The translations under genes were made by a program, and so were the position numbers. This document shows, in pieces, positions 47,621 to 61,600 of a stretch of DNA of 64,000 nucleotides. A model generated the notes under the pieces. The model did no database searches and had not been told where the DNA came from. It was given only the letters and a program-made list of their open reading frames with translations. Location of the stretch: NCBI GenBank assembly GCA_950022655.1, contig OX465587.1:24865716-24929715 (forward strand), in the 5' to 3' direction. The DNA comes from Alentia gelatinosa (lineage: Eukaryota; Annelida; Polychaeta; Phyllodocida; Polynoidae). The first letter of the stretch is position 1, and each line of letters opens with the position of its first letter.

Positions 47621-50590
47621 GTAAGAAGATAAACTGCCTTTTATTCTCCCCCCCCCCCTCTTTTTAAAGCAATTATTTATCAGTTGGAAGTGCTGTTACA
47701 TGTGCATGCAGTTAGGTTGTATACAGAACTTATTTATATCTTATTCATAAAAATGATACAGAAGACAAGTAAATTGCATGTCAATGCAAGGTCTTAGACC
47801 AATTATACAGGTTCAGTAAGAAGCTGCTATTTTCGGTGTAAGGAAAGCCATCTTTTATGAAGGAAAAAAAACATCTAAAATAGGTATTTGTAGCTAGGGA
47901 TAGTATAAAACATTGAAATGAGTTGATAAGACATATTAATGCATCAAAACTTAACGAAGCCACCCCTTAATCCTTCGGAGATAAAGATTGATTAGCATTT
48001 ATGTTTACCTATTACCAATTTTCCTATATAAGAAACATTCTTTTGGAATGCCATTGAAGCTATTTGTGCCTGTAATTGTAGTATTGAAGTATACCATCTA
48101 TAGAATATCAACATTCTAAAACCAGCCTCTTTTGTTTATCACACAGTTTATAAATTTCCATTTTGTGGTTACGTTTTGAAAGAAACCGTTCTGCTATAGA
48201 AAAAAGCTGCCACTGTGAGGACGTTCACTCTGTCTTACCCCACGCGATACCTTATTGATATTTGAAACAATCATTTATCATTCACATCTGGTTAATGCAG
48301 TGTCTATTCAGTTTTATGTGTTTGGTACCTCCCCAATGTGAGAACGTGACAAGTCCGTGTTGCTATTGTGTGGGGGTCTCTTTTCGGGGAGGGGGTTATA
48401 ATGTACACAGCTTACAAAATGGTCTTCCATTATGGCGGGACAATCGTATTCCATTTACTTTGCTCCCAGAATTAGTCGTATGCCATTTCTTTCATGAATA
48501 AATATGATATATAATAAACAAAATTATCAAGATACCCACCACACAATCATGAGGGGATGATGAAATGGGGATATTGGATAATGAAGTTGTACCGACAACA
48601 GGGTGACATTCATATTATATTGTGTTTTATGCTACTCAGGAATATTCTGCAATTTCTTTAAATTCATTGAATGAACGTTTGCTGGAATCTTTTTTCAGAA
48701 CTTTGCTTTTACTTTTACATGACATCTTGCCTCTATACCATATATAAAACCATATTCATGTATAAAACTCTCTGTTAGGTCTTATCATTTGAAAAGTATT
48801 TCTTTTCGGATATTGGTGTTCTTGTTGTTACAATCCTATCTTGTGTTTCATTACTCAACTCACAAATTTCATTTATGTAGATCTTCCACATGTATCCAAG
48901 TACCAGATCAGATCGCCTTCTGTGAAACATGGCTATTCCAGTCCTATCATGTAATTGTTCGACAGTGTGCACCATGGAAACATCTGGAATGTTCACATAT
49001 ACGTTGCGCTCGTTTTCGGAGTCTTTGCTCTTTATCCTTTAATATTGTCTATAACCCAGTATATTGAAGGAAAATTAAATGTTTACAATCATACATACAA
49101 ATAGCAACGGACCTCATAGGCAAGACTCAGATAGCACATATACTAAAATTCCACTGGGTTTCATTCATTTTTGGTTCCTTTCCTCCTAATGATCAAAGTC
49201 CAAAGAGCATTATTGAATAGAGAAGTACAATTGATTATTGACCTTTTTTGTATAATCATTCCATGTGGCTAGTTCTTATATTTTGAGTTGACTTGATTCT
49301 GGTATTCATTAGCTTTGATTAGGGTCCAATATACTTTCATGTTCAACAGTCGCTTATTGCTGGTTTTTTTTTTTACTGGATTATTGAGTTGAATGAAATG
49401 AACGGTTTCATTGCTTTGATACTTAGATATTGCTATACGGATAATCCATCTTTCATGAAGAGAGAATTCCCGAGAGCCTCGGTTATTGTCTCCAGAAAAT
49501 ATGTGAAGGTCTAAAGCGATAGAAATGTGCTTATGTCACGTATGCCAGCTGTAGCTGTGGAGAGTGTTGATTTGTGTGCGATGTGCTTGTACCTCATGTC
49601 TTTACCCTTGTGCTATCAACATATATTGAGCTTAATAATACTATCAGTTTTCTTTACCGTGTGATGAATAGGATAATTAAGGATACTCTTTTACCACATT
49701 TTTTCACCTGCAGCTTTCAATTAATTATACTTTTACTTGAAGGCTATTTCACTGTATTTGAAAAATGAAATCTTACATTTAAATATATCTACAGTGCTGG
49801 TAACTCATCATCCACTGACTAGAGAAGGATTTGCAAATGCTGCATTTGCTCACACCTTTGACAATATATAGCTTCTTATACTTGAAGCCAAATTCTAGAA
49901 TTAGGTCTTACGTTGACAGTTGGGTGGGATTTTTAAAACCTGCTAAATTGCCAAAATAAGCTTATTCAAGGTTCATGTTGTATAAACGTATCTCATGAAT
50001 GTAAAAATGAAATTATTTGGTGTATCTTTTGATAATCTTTCTTTCCAACATTGGGTTTTTATAGAGCTCTGAGGAATTTTTCCTTCCGAAAATCCACAAA
50101 AACTGTGTTTTTCTATTGATTTTTGCTTTGTTCAAAATCTGGGAGACACAATTTCGAGCAAATTGTATTTATTAACATGTTTAAAGCATATGTCATGAGA
50201 AGTGTAGACAATATAATTTTGAAAATTGGTAAAAGATTGAAAAAATATTAAAATGGTAAAAACTATCCAGGACCTTCAAATTTTCCAACATAGAGACCCA
50301 TAGAGTATGTTGTTCAAGACCCCGACTTTCAGAGGAAAATACTAATGAGATATATAGTGAGAAATTAATTTTTCTTTATTATTTCGGTTTGACCTATAGG
50401 TCAAGACCGAAATATATTAGGGGAGACGGGGAACGGTTTTTGCGGCTTACATTATAATACATTAAAGTAATGTATTCTGAATAATTAGAGTTCGATACCG
50501 CCGATACCGGGCGCGGGCGGCAACAGCGGTGTATTTTTATACATTGTATAGGCACCCGTTGCGGTTCAGTGTATTTATATATATTGCAAC
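47621..50590. other. no gene seen
   Basis: AT-rich sequence with a 10-C run near 47648. No exon supported. If the exon at 47571 is real this would be intron. Confidence 0.4.
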
Positions 50591-50988
50591 AGGCTTCCAC
50601 CTCTCTCCCTCCCTCTCTCCTCCCCTCCCTCCCTCCCTCCCTAGCGGGTAGGTATTCATTGAACCGCAACGGGTGTGCTGGTGACCTATTTGACTGGGGC
50701 CTGTTTCTTAATCTACTTGGATTTTAAGTTATCAAACTTTAAATTAATTTCTACACCAGCGGCCCGTGGCTCACCCCGGCTCGGCTCCCGGTGGCTCTCT
50801 TTGATCTTAACTTTGATCTTAACTCGTAATTTACGAGGTTATAAAAGGAGGAGGTGTCGTCGGGAAGAGTATACATGTCGGTGTCTTATAGGTATAATAT
50901 ATGAAACGGGCCCCTGATATTGGTGCCCGCACCCGGTGTCCAGAGCCTTCAGATTGAGGGAGGGAGGGTGGGAGGGAGGTGGAAGCCT
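50551..50988. repeat. nested inverted repeats with polypurine/polypyrimidine arms
   Basis: CACCCGTTGCGGTTCA (about 50552) pairs with TGAACCGCAACGGGTG (about 50660). AGGCTTCCACCTCTCTCCCT at 50591 pairs with GGGAGGGAGGTGGAAGCCT ending at 50988. A CCCT-rich run (50600-50640) faces a GGGA-rich run (50956-50980). Confidence 0.65.
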
Positions 50989-51329
50989 ATACGCTTATTA
51001 CCTGTTGAAACCGAAATCATGGCAATGCCATGCCAACTTTTAATCCTTGTTGTACAATGTTGACCAGAATCCTGACTGTGATACCTGAAAGTTTCAACAC
51101 AATCGGATTATCCATCCTGATATCAGAACATTATGATCCCATAATGATATTTTTCCAAAAACGTGGGTTGTTGGACAACACACCTCTAAAGGATGTGTAA
51201 AAGAAAAAATAATCATAATAGAATAACAAATATCATTGGTTATGTTAAGTACCCCTACCACTCATGAATACCCAGGTTGGTTTTTTTCTAATTAAAAAAA
51301 TATACTTTTTATTGTTCAAAAACTGAACA

Positions 51330-51365
51330 CGTGTTGTCCGACACCCCGGGGTGTCGGACAACACG
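51330..51365. repeat. perfect 36-bp palindrome
   Basis: CGTGTTGTCCGACACCCC followed directly by its exact inverted complement GGGGTGTCGGACAACACG, with no spacer. Confidence 0.95.
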
Positions 51366-51513
51366 CTGTTTTACAAGTTATGATTTTGGGGTTGTTTTTT
51401 ATCAGTAATTGAGTGGTTTGCTTTGTGAAATATAGCTTATTATCATTTCATTAAAAATATAAAGTATTATAGCCTCAAATATTATTTTTCTCATTGTTCT
51501 GAGTAATTCTATT

Positions 51514-51590
51514 AACGTGTTGTCCGACACCCCTTGTGTTGTCCGACACCCCTGTGTTGCCCGACACCCCTGTGTTGCCCAACACCCCAA
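51514..51590. repeat. four tandem GTGTTGTCCGACACCCC-type units
   Basis: Units of about 17-19 bp (GTGTTGTCCGACACCCC, then GTGTTGCCCGACACCCC and GTGTTGCCCAACACCCC). Each equals one arm of the palindrome at 51330. Related GGACAACA motifs occur at about 51174 and 51727. Confidence 0.9.
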
Positions 51591-51934
51591 ATATGGTTTA
51601 GAGCTTTTCTTTTAAATCTAATATATGAAAAAGGTATTTTGGATAAAATATGTGTGTCACCGTATAATATTAGTCATTCTTAAGTTATAAACCTTTATAA
51701 CATTTCTTGAAATTTCAGATATTTAGGGGGTTGGACAACATGCAGTATTATACACAACTTCAAAAGGCTCTCAAATCTAAACCATTGATCTGATTTTGTT
51801 GGAATAATATTTTTCCGGAACGTACTTAGTAGGTGAGTAACATGAAATATAAAAAGAAGTATTATTCGGAAAAAAAATTTGCGTGTTTTATCCCAGGTTC
51901 AAAGCTGAATTTAGCAGGTTTCAAAAATCCGACC

Positions 51935-52032
51935 CAGTTGTTAACAAGTGTGGACCTAATCTCCGAGTAGTTAACGCGTCAACCACTCGGATATTGCAGC
52001 CACTCATACACAAAGCCAGTCATTATTGTATT
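51935..52032. repeat. foldback repeat family H, diverged copy
   Basis: CCGAGTAGTTAACGCGTCAA + CCACTCGG is a hairpin with the GCGTCAAC core. It ends GCCAGTCATTATTGTATTTA like the copy at 33629-33784. Confidence 0.55.
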
Positions 52033-52609
52033 TATTTTCCGCCAAGATGGTTAATAACGAGTGAATTGCAATAAAAATGTAATTGCAATACATACGTATT
52101 CCAGATCGCGCCAATATTCCAGAGCACTAGAGCATTGTGGTGATTTGGGGTATACTAATGCTAGTTATATGTATGTAGTTCGCTATTTTTCCGTGTTTTA
52201 GTATGGAAAATGTTTTTGACAGTGATTTCTGTGGGTAATTGAGATTGTTATCACTCTTAATGAATAACTAACATTAAATGAACATTCAGAAACCTATTTC
52301 GAGGTACATGTTTTTGATGATTTGACCTCATTATGGATGGGACTATTTATCCAGAATCTCCAGGTAGTGAATTCCAGACACTCTGTACATTCCCTATGGA
52401 GAATTTGTAATATGTTGATAAAAATGCAATGAGGCCATGCTGCCTTGCAAGATTAATGAACTATGATAGAATTTCTCTAAGCGCATCCATATAGCCACTA
52501 TTATTTTGGCCACTTGTGATATGAACATAGGTCATCAACGAGTGTGGACATATCTAAAGGTGCCTAGCTAGTTGTTCCTGTAGTGGTTTTCTGTGGAGTA
52601 AAAGACTAG

Positions 52610-53060
52610 AGCGATATTATCCCCACCCTCGCTTCTACTCCACCCCGCCCAGGCACTCCAACCAGCCCGTGCCCCCGGGCGTCACGCCGGTGCCTGCCAA
52701 CAGGTGGCGTGGCCGCGGGCCTAAACACCTCAGGCTGGGTCTCTAGGGCGAACTGCTGATATTTCTCAAAACCAAACACACCCACCCTACCCCCACCACC
52801 ACCCCCGCTCACGTGTACCCGCTCCGGATCACAACAAACTATTCACCCCAGAACCCCTCCCACCTTACAACCACCGCACCTCTCTCCAACCACCACATAC
52901 ACCCCTCCGCTGGTGCCGCAGGCTGGCACTAGTGCCTCGGGGTCCCAGCATCCGTTGTAAATGTCGTCTGCTCTGAAAAACACGTGTCGGGAAGAGCTCT
53001 GTGAAGAGAGAGGGGCGCGTGCGCACTCACGCGAGATGCCGCGGTGCCATGCCGATTATT
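52610..53060. other. GC-rich island, no confident gene
   Basis: C-rich then CpG-rich sequence (CACCCCTCC-type runs; GCGCGTGCGCAC). Open frames in several frames only. A promoter is possible. Confidence 0.3.
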
Positions 53061-55407
53061 CGTGCTTGTTTTGTTTCCCTGGAGCCTTTCCGCGTTACGA
53101 AAAAGTTTTCTTTAGGGCAATTTTGTTTTCCTGTCTTCTGTTTTTTGTTTGTATAAGTAGTCATTGGAACGTGCTGCTCGAAATATCAGAGTGTCAGCAG
53201 GTATCTCCTTGGTATTCTCAGAGTATGACCAGAGCTTACATTGTGTTTTGACTCCAGTCGAGCGTTCTGTTCAACGATGGATGCGTTACATGCATCATAA
53301 TTTCATTTAAAAAGAAAACACACGAAAACACTGTTTTCCCTTTTAAACTTAGATTTCATGAACTATTCCATGATTTATTTCACAGTTCATATATTTGGCA
53401 TAAACACTAAATTAAACACTTCCGAATATGCTAACCGATATCAAACTAGTATTTTCGACACTATTAATCAAAACCGATATTGATGATCAATCGTTTGGGG
53501 GGGGGGGGGGGGGACCAGAAAGCAGAGCACTCCCCAATACACTACTGTAAGACTATAGACGTCACTGGAACGCCAATGAGAGGATGGCACTTCCGGTGTG
53601 CCTCGTTAGTTCCTAAGTACGCCGCTAGAGGTCAGTGAGAACTTGGCATCCGCTAGTGGGAGGTTGAAATGTCTCTAGGTACGCACACAGCCACCTGTGG
53701 CTGTGCTGGAAGGTCCGCGCTGCCCCAGGTGTACACGACAGAGTGGCCGCTACTCCAGTGGTGCCTCTCGTGGCAGCAACCCCCGCTGGGGCCAAGTATG
53801 GAAAACTTTGTGGGCATTTAGCGGAGCGCCCAACAACCTTTGCTCGGGTGCTCTCGCCCGAGCAACTCTTGGCATTACCCGCGGTTTCTTAAGTAACCAG
53901 ACCTACCACCCTGAGGGACGGACCACTCACTATTGTTAGTTCCTAGGTCTTTTTTACTGCGGATAGATATGTAAATGGGAGAAAGGTTAGTCGCGGTGTC
54001 TGAGTTGTGACGTCAAACTCCAACTCTGGCCTCACGTGTCCAGCGCGTCTCCACCGCTGTGTCGCCCCCTAGCGTGGAGGAATGCAACTACAAGGTGCGT
54101 CTGTCTACCAGTGGGGAGGAGGGTATAGTGTGGGAGGGTGGGGGATGAGGGTGGGAGGGTGTAGGCGCTGTCTGTGCTCTAGGAGCGTAGAAAAACCCAT
54201 CTCCTACATATACTACACAGAGTACAAATGTATATAGAAAAAACTGCCAAGCTCATGGAATATTTACCAATGCACAGTCCTCATGCACCAAATTGTCTGA
54301 GTGAAGGTTAAAGAAGAAATAAAACAGAACAGGTCTACTGAGCATTATTTTTTCTCTCTATTTTTTTCGATTAAAAGGTATTTGATCACTAACCCGAAAC
54401 AATGAGCAATTACTGTAGTAAAGTCATCAATAAAAGAAACCAGAATCGTCGTTTCATATTCTATTAGTATATGCACGAAGTGTGTTGTTATTAACCACTC
54501 TTGGATTCTCTAAGTAGGAGTTTTACCTAGAGGATTTACCTAGAAGTAGTGATAATTCACAATTTATGAAATGTGTTGGTTCCTTTAATCAGTTTTCCAT
54601 ACGATCCCTCTACTTCTATGGCACATGTCTATAACGCAAATAGCCACATACTGAACATGAAATAAACAATCAATACTCAATACTTGTCAAAGAGATGCAT
54701 TTTCTACATACCAGCTCGTTATTGAGCATTTAGACGTGACAGGTGAGGGTAGAGGGTGTGTTGAGGAGGGGGCACCCTGGCCGCTGGCCGCATTCCTTGA
54801 CCACTGGGTCGTCTGTGACCACCTCCCGTCTCACCACCGACTCACCGCTCTCTGTGGCTCCCCCTAGCGGCCTGTGGCGGAACTATAGGCGTGAGAACCG
54901 ATGGGTCAACGCCCCCTGGTGGGAGGTATGTGACCTGAGTCACCTCCTGAGACGGGTGGCCACCAGGGGTGTGAATGGCGCTGCAGTCGTCCCGCAGCTT
55001 GCGACAGGAGGCAGGACAGGACTGGCTGGAAACAATCCTGCAATGTTATTTCTTTACCTTTTATCCATTTTATTTCACAAAAATCTTAATAGTTCTGAAA
55101 ATGCATAGATTCAACAAAGAGAGATATAATTGTGGTGATGTCAAACCTTTCCATTGTATAGTGTTTCGGTATTGTGTCATGTTGACATATTTTCCTAATT
55201 TTAAGGGACCTCCTGATATGGATGAGTATCCTCATCGAATATTCATATTTTGGTCAATAAATAAATCCATAACAACAAATCCTAATGGTGGACGCGCCGA
55301 CCAGTCGGTACTGTGGCGAGAGGGGAATATTATTAAAGTATAGGAAGTCCTTTGATTTGACTCCTCAAAAGCACATCATCATATATATGTCGGCTACCTT
55401 CACTTAC

Positions 55408-55410
<3 letters not shown>
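53061..55410. other. no gene seen
   Basis: Contains a 17-base poly-G run at 53497-53513 and GC-rich patches at 53690-53880 and 54740-55010. No exon supported. Confidence 0.4.
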
Positions 55411-55488
<78 letters not shown>

Positions 55489-55498
55489 TATATATATA
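55411..55498. repeat. (TA)n microsatellite
   Basis: Nearly pure TA dinucleotide of about 85 bases. The Tyr-Ile frames across it are artefacts. Confidence 0.97.
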
Positions 55499-57514
55499 CA
55501 TATATAAAATATGATTATTGTTCCATCTCTCTACCACTATGGCTATATGGCTGGGCCCCAAAGTGTCGAGCACAAGTTTGTCTTGTAACATGCACCACGC
55601 TCTCTGGCGCCACCTGGTTAAAAAATAACCAACTAATATCTGGATTCCATTCGCCATATCTACTGTGTAGCAGAAACAGGCTTGACCATGACATTGACAT
55701 GGTGCTATGGCGATATCTTATTCTAGGATAACACACGTTCTTGTCCTACCACTTAACCGGTCTTTTTCTGAAGTAAATCCATTCTTATACCGTTGTAATT
55801 AGCATCACCAGTTAACTGGCTTGAATATTCTGAAGAGCCCACCATAGCGGTTCACTAGATGATTGACCAGTTCCAAGAAAAGAGTATTTACTCCATCCAT
55901 TCCGAAAGTGGCCGCCGTATTTTTCTTGATGATCAATATCACTTCATCTTAGAAATTATATTATGATGATTCATAAAGTGCTATTATTTCTTGTCTGATT
56001 GAAGTACAGGCATCGGGACACCGTTTTCAGATATCTTCTTCGAGCTGCTGTCAACCAGCGATGGTCACTCAAATACCATTGATAAAAACTCTCAACATTC
56101 GCATTCAAATCAGCTCACAAGACACACTGTACACTGACCTCAAAAATGGCAGTACAGCTAAATGTTTACGGCTCTAGAGGCTCCTTGCAGACTTGTACAT
56201 ATATACATGTATCATCCCTCAATAAGGTAATTATTTCTGAATGACTTATTTCACAAGTTATATAGTTCATAAGTTATGCGTGTCTGATAACCATCACTAT
56301 TGTACGGCTACTGGTTGCCAACCTTGTTTCTATGACTCTAATAAGGATTGTATAATATATATACAGAGAGAGAGAGAGAGAAAAGCATTATATAGCTATG
56401 GCCGAGCATCTATGAAATACTAGCCACTGAAAGCGGTGCAGTATCAATAATGTTCGGGTGCAGTGAACCCGTACTAAAAGTTCAGGCACACTGTGCTCGT
56501 AGTGTACTTTATAAGTAGATAAAATCTTCTTTTTTTCATATTCAGGTATATGATAACAAGAAAACGTAGTGACTGAGCCCTAGGGATGCCATTCTCGGCC
56601 ATGAAAAGACCGTGAACAACCATCCATATGGACTCTGTAACCGCGATTTTTTTAATACTCTTTTTTTCATACGTTGTCAATAACAGTCATAAACTGTAGA
56701 CACTATGGACCACCGACTGCATTCGGTAGCCACTTTCCTCAGTTTCCATCAAAACAGTGGAGCCTTCAATCGGGGGGACATTATTACCTACTGTGATTAT
56801 AGCTAATGTAAATAGGCCATGAGATGCGTTACCCCAGCGATATATTGCAATCTGCCTGTAGCTGAATGTTTCCAGTCTAGATAAACATTTTAAAAATAAA
56901 TGCCACATCCTCATATTAGTACTTACATTAGGAAAACTGACTGGGCATTATACCTGGAAACTCCTGAACAATCAAATACTTGCCCCAACGCCGTTATGTG
57001 TAGAGGCTTATTTACTAGTCAGGGAGGGAGTATCATTTACAGATAAAACGCCGCGTCTGTTTTCCTTTTATTACACATTCAAAAGATAAGAATTGATCAC
57101 TGTAAATAGGCACGCAAAACTGGGCTGTATAACAGTGTATGGCACAATAGGCCATACATGATTTTAACGTTATATGAAGCAGAGGTCAGTAAGCATAATA
57201 CGATGTACACGGGTGTGTGATAAATAAAGATACCATATACCAGAAAGAGGACAGCGGGGCAGACACAGGGATCTACATGCTCCAGACAGGTACCATGCCC
57301 TTTTACGTAAGAGGTTTAATATGCAGAGTAATGCAATTGCAGCATGAAATTCATTAGAAAGGGGGATTTAAGTGGCGAATCCATGCACTTAACAAAATGG
57401 AATTTTCAAGAGATGGTGACAGTTTCACATTTGCAGGCATACTTTTATCATATTTGCAGGACGGCAGCAGAATGTATAATGCTGCAGAGAATATATACAG
57501 TACATGAACTTTTA

Positions 57515-57691
57515 GGCCTGGCGTTCACTGAGCTCCTGATACCCTACGATAGACCTTACGGTGCGTGCATCGAGGTGCATCCTCGGGTGTATCGGCTGCG
57601 GATTAAAGCTCACTTTCCAACACGATATCGATTTCGTGTCTGGAGCTGCATCAAAAGGCTAGTGTATTGAGTGATCAGTGGACGCCGGGCC
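57515..57691. mobile_element. Harbinger-like MITE related to M1
   Basis: Left end GGCCTGGCGTTCACTGAGCT. Right end inverted complement of GATCAGTGGACGCCGGGCC. Flanked by TTA on both sides (57512-57514 and 57692-57694). The interior differs from M1, so it is a separate subfamily with similar ends. Confidence 0.8.
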
Positions 57692-57939
57692 TTAGAGTAT
57701 GTCCGTATGCGTGTTGTGTGTACGCCTCTTAACTTTTAGAGTAGGTACCCAAAGTTTAATTCTTAACAACCAGGAGAGAGTTTGCACAATTAGGCGTGGC
57801 TGACTGGTGCCTCTTCGCGGTCCTCCTGGGATCCTCCTATAGTGTGTTATTGTGAAGTTTACAATGGCCAGATCTCAGTAAGAATCTTAATGGCCCCCCA
57901 GAAGCTCAACGCCATTATCTGCTCACAATGGTTAATTCT

Positions 57940-58660
57940 GAGGCTTTCAGCGCCCGCGCCCACCCTGATACCCTTCAGGCCTCCACCCCGCTTCCCCCCG
58001 CCTCCACCCCGCTTCCCCCCGCCTCCTCCCGGGCGTCGAGCTGCCCGCTGCACTGCCGACACGCTCCACTGACCCTGCCCCACGCCGCGCCAACTCGCTA
58101 TTCTTTAACGTCCTCCACAAGCCTCTCGAGCTTGTTCCAGGTGACCAGCAGAGCAACAGCGATAGGAGTGTAGCAAGGGCAGCCGGCGACCAGCGAAATT
58201 ACCTACTTTCCACGCCTGCGCACTGGCGGAGGTGGCCCGTGCACTTTGCCACTCCCTCTACCGGCAGTGATGCTGCGGACTGGCCGGTTGGCTGGCTACA
58301 TGGTGATGCTTGTTTGGTGGATGGAAGAGGGTGTGGATTAATAATACACGTTCGGGGCCGCACGCGAGCAAATTAGCATGCCTTTGTGGCCGTCCGGCAT
58401 GTGTGAGCACCTGCCAAGTAATCCACTTTCTGCCGCCGAGTCAACCCCTTCCTTACCCTAAACCAAGCTTCCGCTGCCGGCCGCTAGGGAGGCTCCTACC
58501 TGCCCTCCCGTCATGCAACGCGAGCCCGAGTCCCGCGTTCCGCTTGACTGCGGCCAGCATTTTGCCGGACGCCGCCGTTAGAGGGGGCGAGCGTGCGCTG
58601 GCGTGCCGAGATTTGATGGACGAGAATCTCGACGATCCTCGCGGGACCTGAGGGGTAGAG
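57940..58660. other. GC-rich island, no confident gene
   Basis: Includes a short duplication of CCTCCACCCCGCTTCCCCC (57979-58020) and long open frames on both strands without splice context. Confidence 0.35.
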
Positions 58661-61600
58661 ATCTCTGGGGAGGTGTGGAGAGGGTTTAATTTCTTGCTAT
58701 AAGCGCAGTGGTGATTAAAACAGGAGAATAATTAAAAGCTGGCGGAGGCGGAGGCAGAGGACGTAGCGTGCAGATTTACACTTTGGTGTGATTAGAAACA
58801 CAGATCTGATCGCCGACCCCACTTTGATCCCACCAAATCAAAGTTGGTTCTCTAGATGGCCTCACAGTTTTTCCCCTGATTCACATCGATTTTATTGAAC
58901 AGGGAATTCGTGATCCGTGACTTCCACTTGTTGGTGTATTTTTTCACAGAGAAAGGGCTGAACAATGCACACCAACTGTGATCAATAGATTCTTCTTTTT
59001 CCTGAAGATCAAGCGTGCAAATGTATCGTCAATACAACAGTTGTTTTGTTTCACAAGCTCTCTTTACAGCATCAACTGTGATTTCTTCAGTGTTTAATTC
59101 ACTTAACGTCTTCTCAACTGAAAGTTACAATCTTTTCACAGGAATTAGAGAACATTGGCCGAACAATAATCTGATACCCCTAACGTATAATGGTAAATTA
59201 GCAAATGGAAGAGTTGCCTTTATTTCAATTTCAATTAGGTGTATAGTAGAGTCTATACATTGAATATAATTCCTGTACAAAGTTCAATAATCCAATCGGT
59301 TTGGGCCAGGATGGTGGACCGCGTCACAACAAGAATAAAGCGTGTGTCATAATTCAGTTGCTACTATTCATCTACATCAAACCATTTCCTTATTCAACAC
59401 ATGCACATTGTAATTAAATTATCTTTCTTTGTAACTTGGAAATATCAATGACCGAAAGGTTATGTCGCCCAGTGTCCATGATATATGGGAGTTAATTGTA
59501 GATAACCTTTCAACAATATGATATTGCTAATTGTGTTGGGTTTATGTGGCTTTAGCGTTCATTGATATAATTTTATGTTTTTACCGAATTCCCCTGGCAA
59601 CTTTGACACAAAGAAACATGTTAAAGAAAGGAGTCAACGTTGATTCTATCTAATCGACTCTTTCACCCTTTAAAGCTTCTATAAAACTTCAGATGTGTTA
59701 ATTCAATTGAATTCTCCTGCTGCATAGAACTTTGTGAAATAGTTTTGAATTAACTGTGAAAACTAGAACGATAAATTTCATTATTATTGAAGATGAGCCG
59801 TCATTGAGTATAATAGTTTACAGGTTGCTATATACAAATTGCAGACTGTTATCAGCACGTTATATAGACAATGGTAGTTTGTTTCTGAGTATTTTGTTTC
59901 TGCATGAAAGACATTTTCGCCATATTTCCATTGTTAATATCGGAAGCAGTCAATTCATATTTTGAAACTGGATTCGACATTTTCGTTTAAGTCATCAGCC
60001 ATTTCTACAACAGTGACTGAGAATTTAGATACATTTGGCCACCGTTTGGCATCGGTTAACCGGTAACATCGGCCAGGCGTGGACCCGGCTTGCGGCACTC
60101 ACCACTCACCTTGGATCCCTGCTTGGATCCCACGCTCGCTACACACGAGTGGGGCGCGGAGGGTGTGACAATACTGTAGTGTGATCACACATAAGTGTTA
60201 GGGTAAGTGCGAGCTGAGGGTCAGCTCTGCCACTCACATTGACACACTGCGCCCATGGCATATATACAGACCTTCCCCGTGCATGTCCGCTGTGGTCTAT
60301 AGCCCCTTATAGCTCTGCATATACACTGGCATATATGTATACTCTCCCACTCCTCAGTCCCTCACTTCTTTGGATTCCCAGCTCCGCCACAGATCCCCTG
60401 TTGTGTGTGTGCATGTGGCCCTGATCCCCTTCGCTCCCCAGCCCGGCGCAGAACGTGTCAGCGCCAGCTTGATTTGGATGTGATTGACATAAAGGAATAC
60501 TACCCAAACCAAACAGGGCGTTGAGAGGACAATACCGAGCCGCACAATGCCGCTTTGTCGCGGGACTGGTTGGAAAAAAATAACCAAATGCAGCGCTTTC
60601 CAATCCGTCCGCCTCCGCCGGCGAGGATTAGAGAAAAGTGTGATGGCCGCCGTTTGGCGGGACTAATTGTCAACACTGGGCGGCGAGAGGAAGGGCCCTG
60701 GTGCTTCAAATTGAATCCTCCCCTAACAGAGGCTTGGTTGTCTATGGCTCATGGCTATACAGACCGTGGAGGAGGTTACCGTCGTACAGGAGGGACCGAG
60801 GAAAAGGGGGCTTTATGGCTGATCTGTGCAGGGTAGGGGTGTGCGGCTGTGTTTGTGTTGGGGATTCCTAATGTGTTCTCAGAAATGGCACAGTGACAAC
60901 ATCTGCTTACATACTCGTCTCTGAAAAGAAGACGAGGGGATATGATACAGTGGTTGACCTCTATCTCCAAATATCTATCTTTTATTGTGCTTGTCTCAAA
61001 AACATTGTTCATAAACATAGGAGGATATTTAGACCATAGAGCGTTCGTGTTTAAGGAGGTTTACTTTGACTCCTTTCATATATATATATATATATATATC
61101 ATGCCTTCTTAAAAAAAGAAAACTTCTAAGAAACATTCTGTTGGTTGAATGCTGAATGGATCTATACAAATGTATATAATTCTGATGAACACGCCGTTCT
61201 ATTATCATTGACTTGTTACAGATAAAAAAGTTGAATCTGCTACTCTATATCATGTACTAAGGCTAAATATGTTCCCTGTTCAAAATGTAGCTTTGGAAGT
61301 TATGTGACTGTTAAAATGCTCTTTGACATACGTATATTTCTTTTATTTTGCTCTTATTGTACATTGTGATTAATAACATGACTAGCAAATGATACATATT
61401 TTCTGGTTGATGCAATATTCATAATTCTTTATGATAAATTATTTCTGTTTATTCTATACAAAATATACTTTTCATGTTGTCCTTCGCCTACTGGGAATTA
61501 CATACGATTTCGAGAGAAGAACTAAGATTATCTTACATTCAATTGTCACATTGCTGACTGTATGTGGGTAAAGTGCTACTCAAATTGATATCCAAATGAA

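Noticed and set aside
55285..55657. Frames with long Tyr-Ile runs near 55.4 kb
   Set aside because: Produced by the (TA)n microsatellite.
57344..57670. 108-codon frame
   Set aside because: Its second half lies in the MITE at 57515-57691 and the first half lacks splice or start support.
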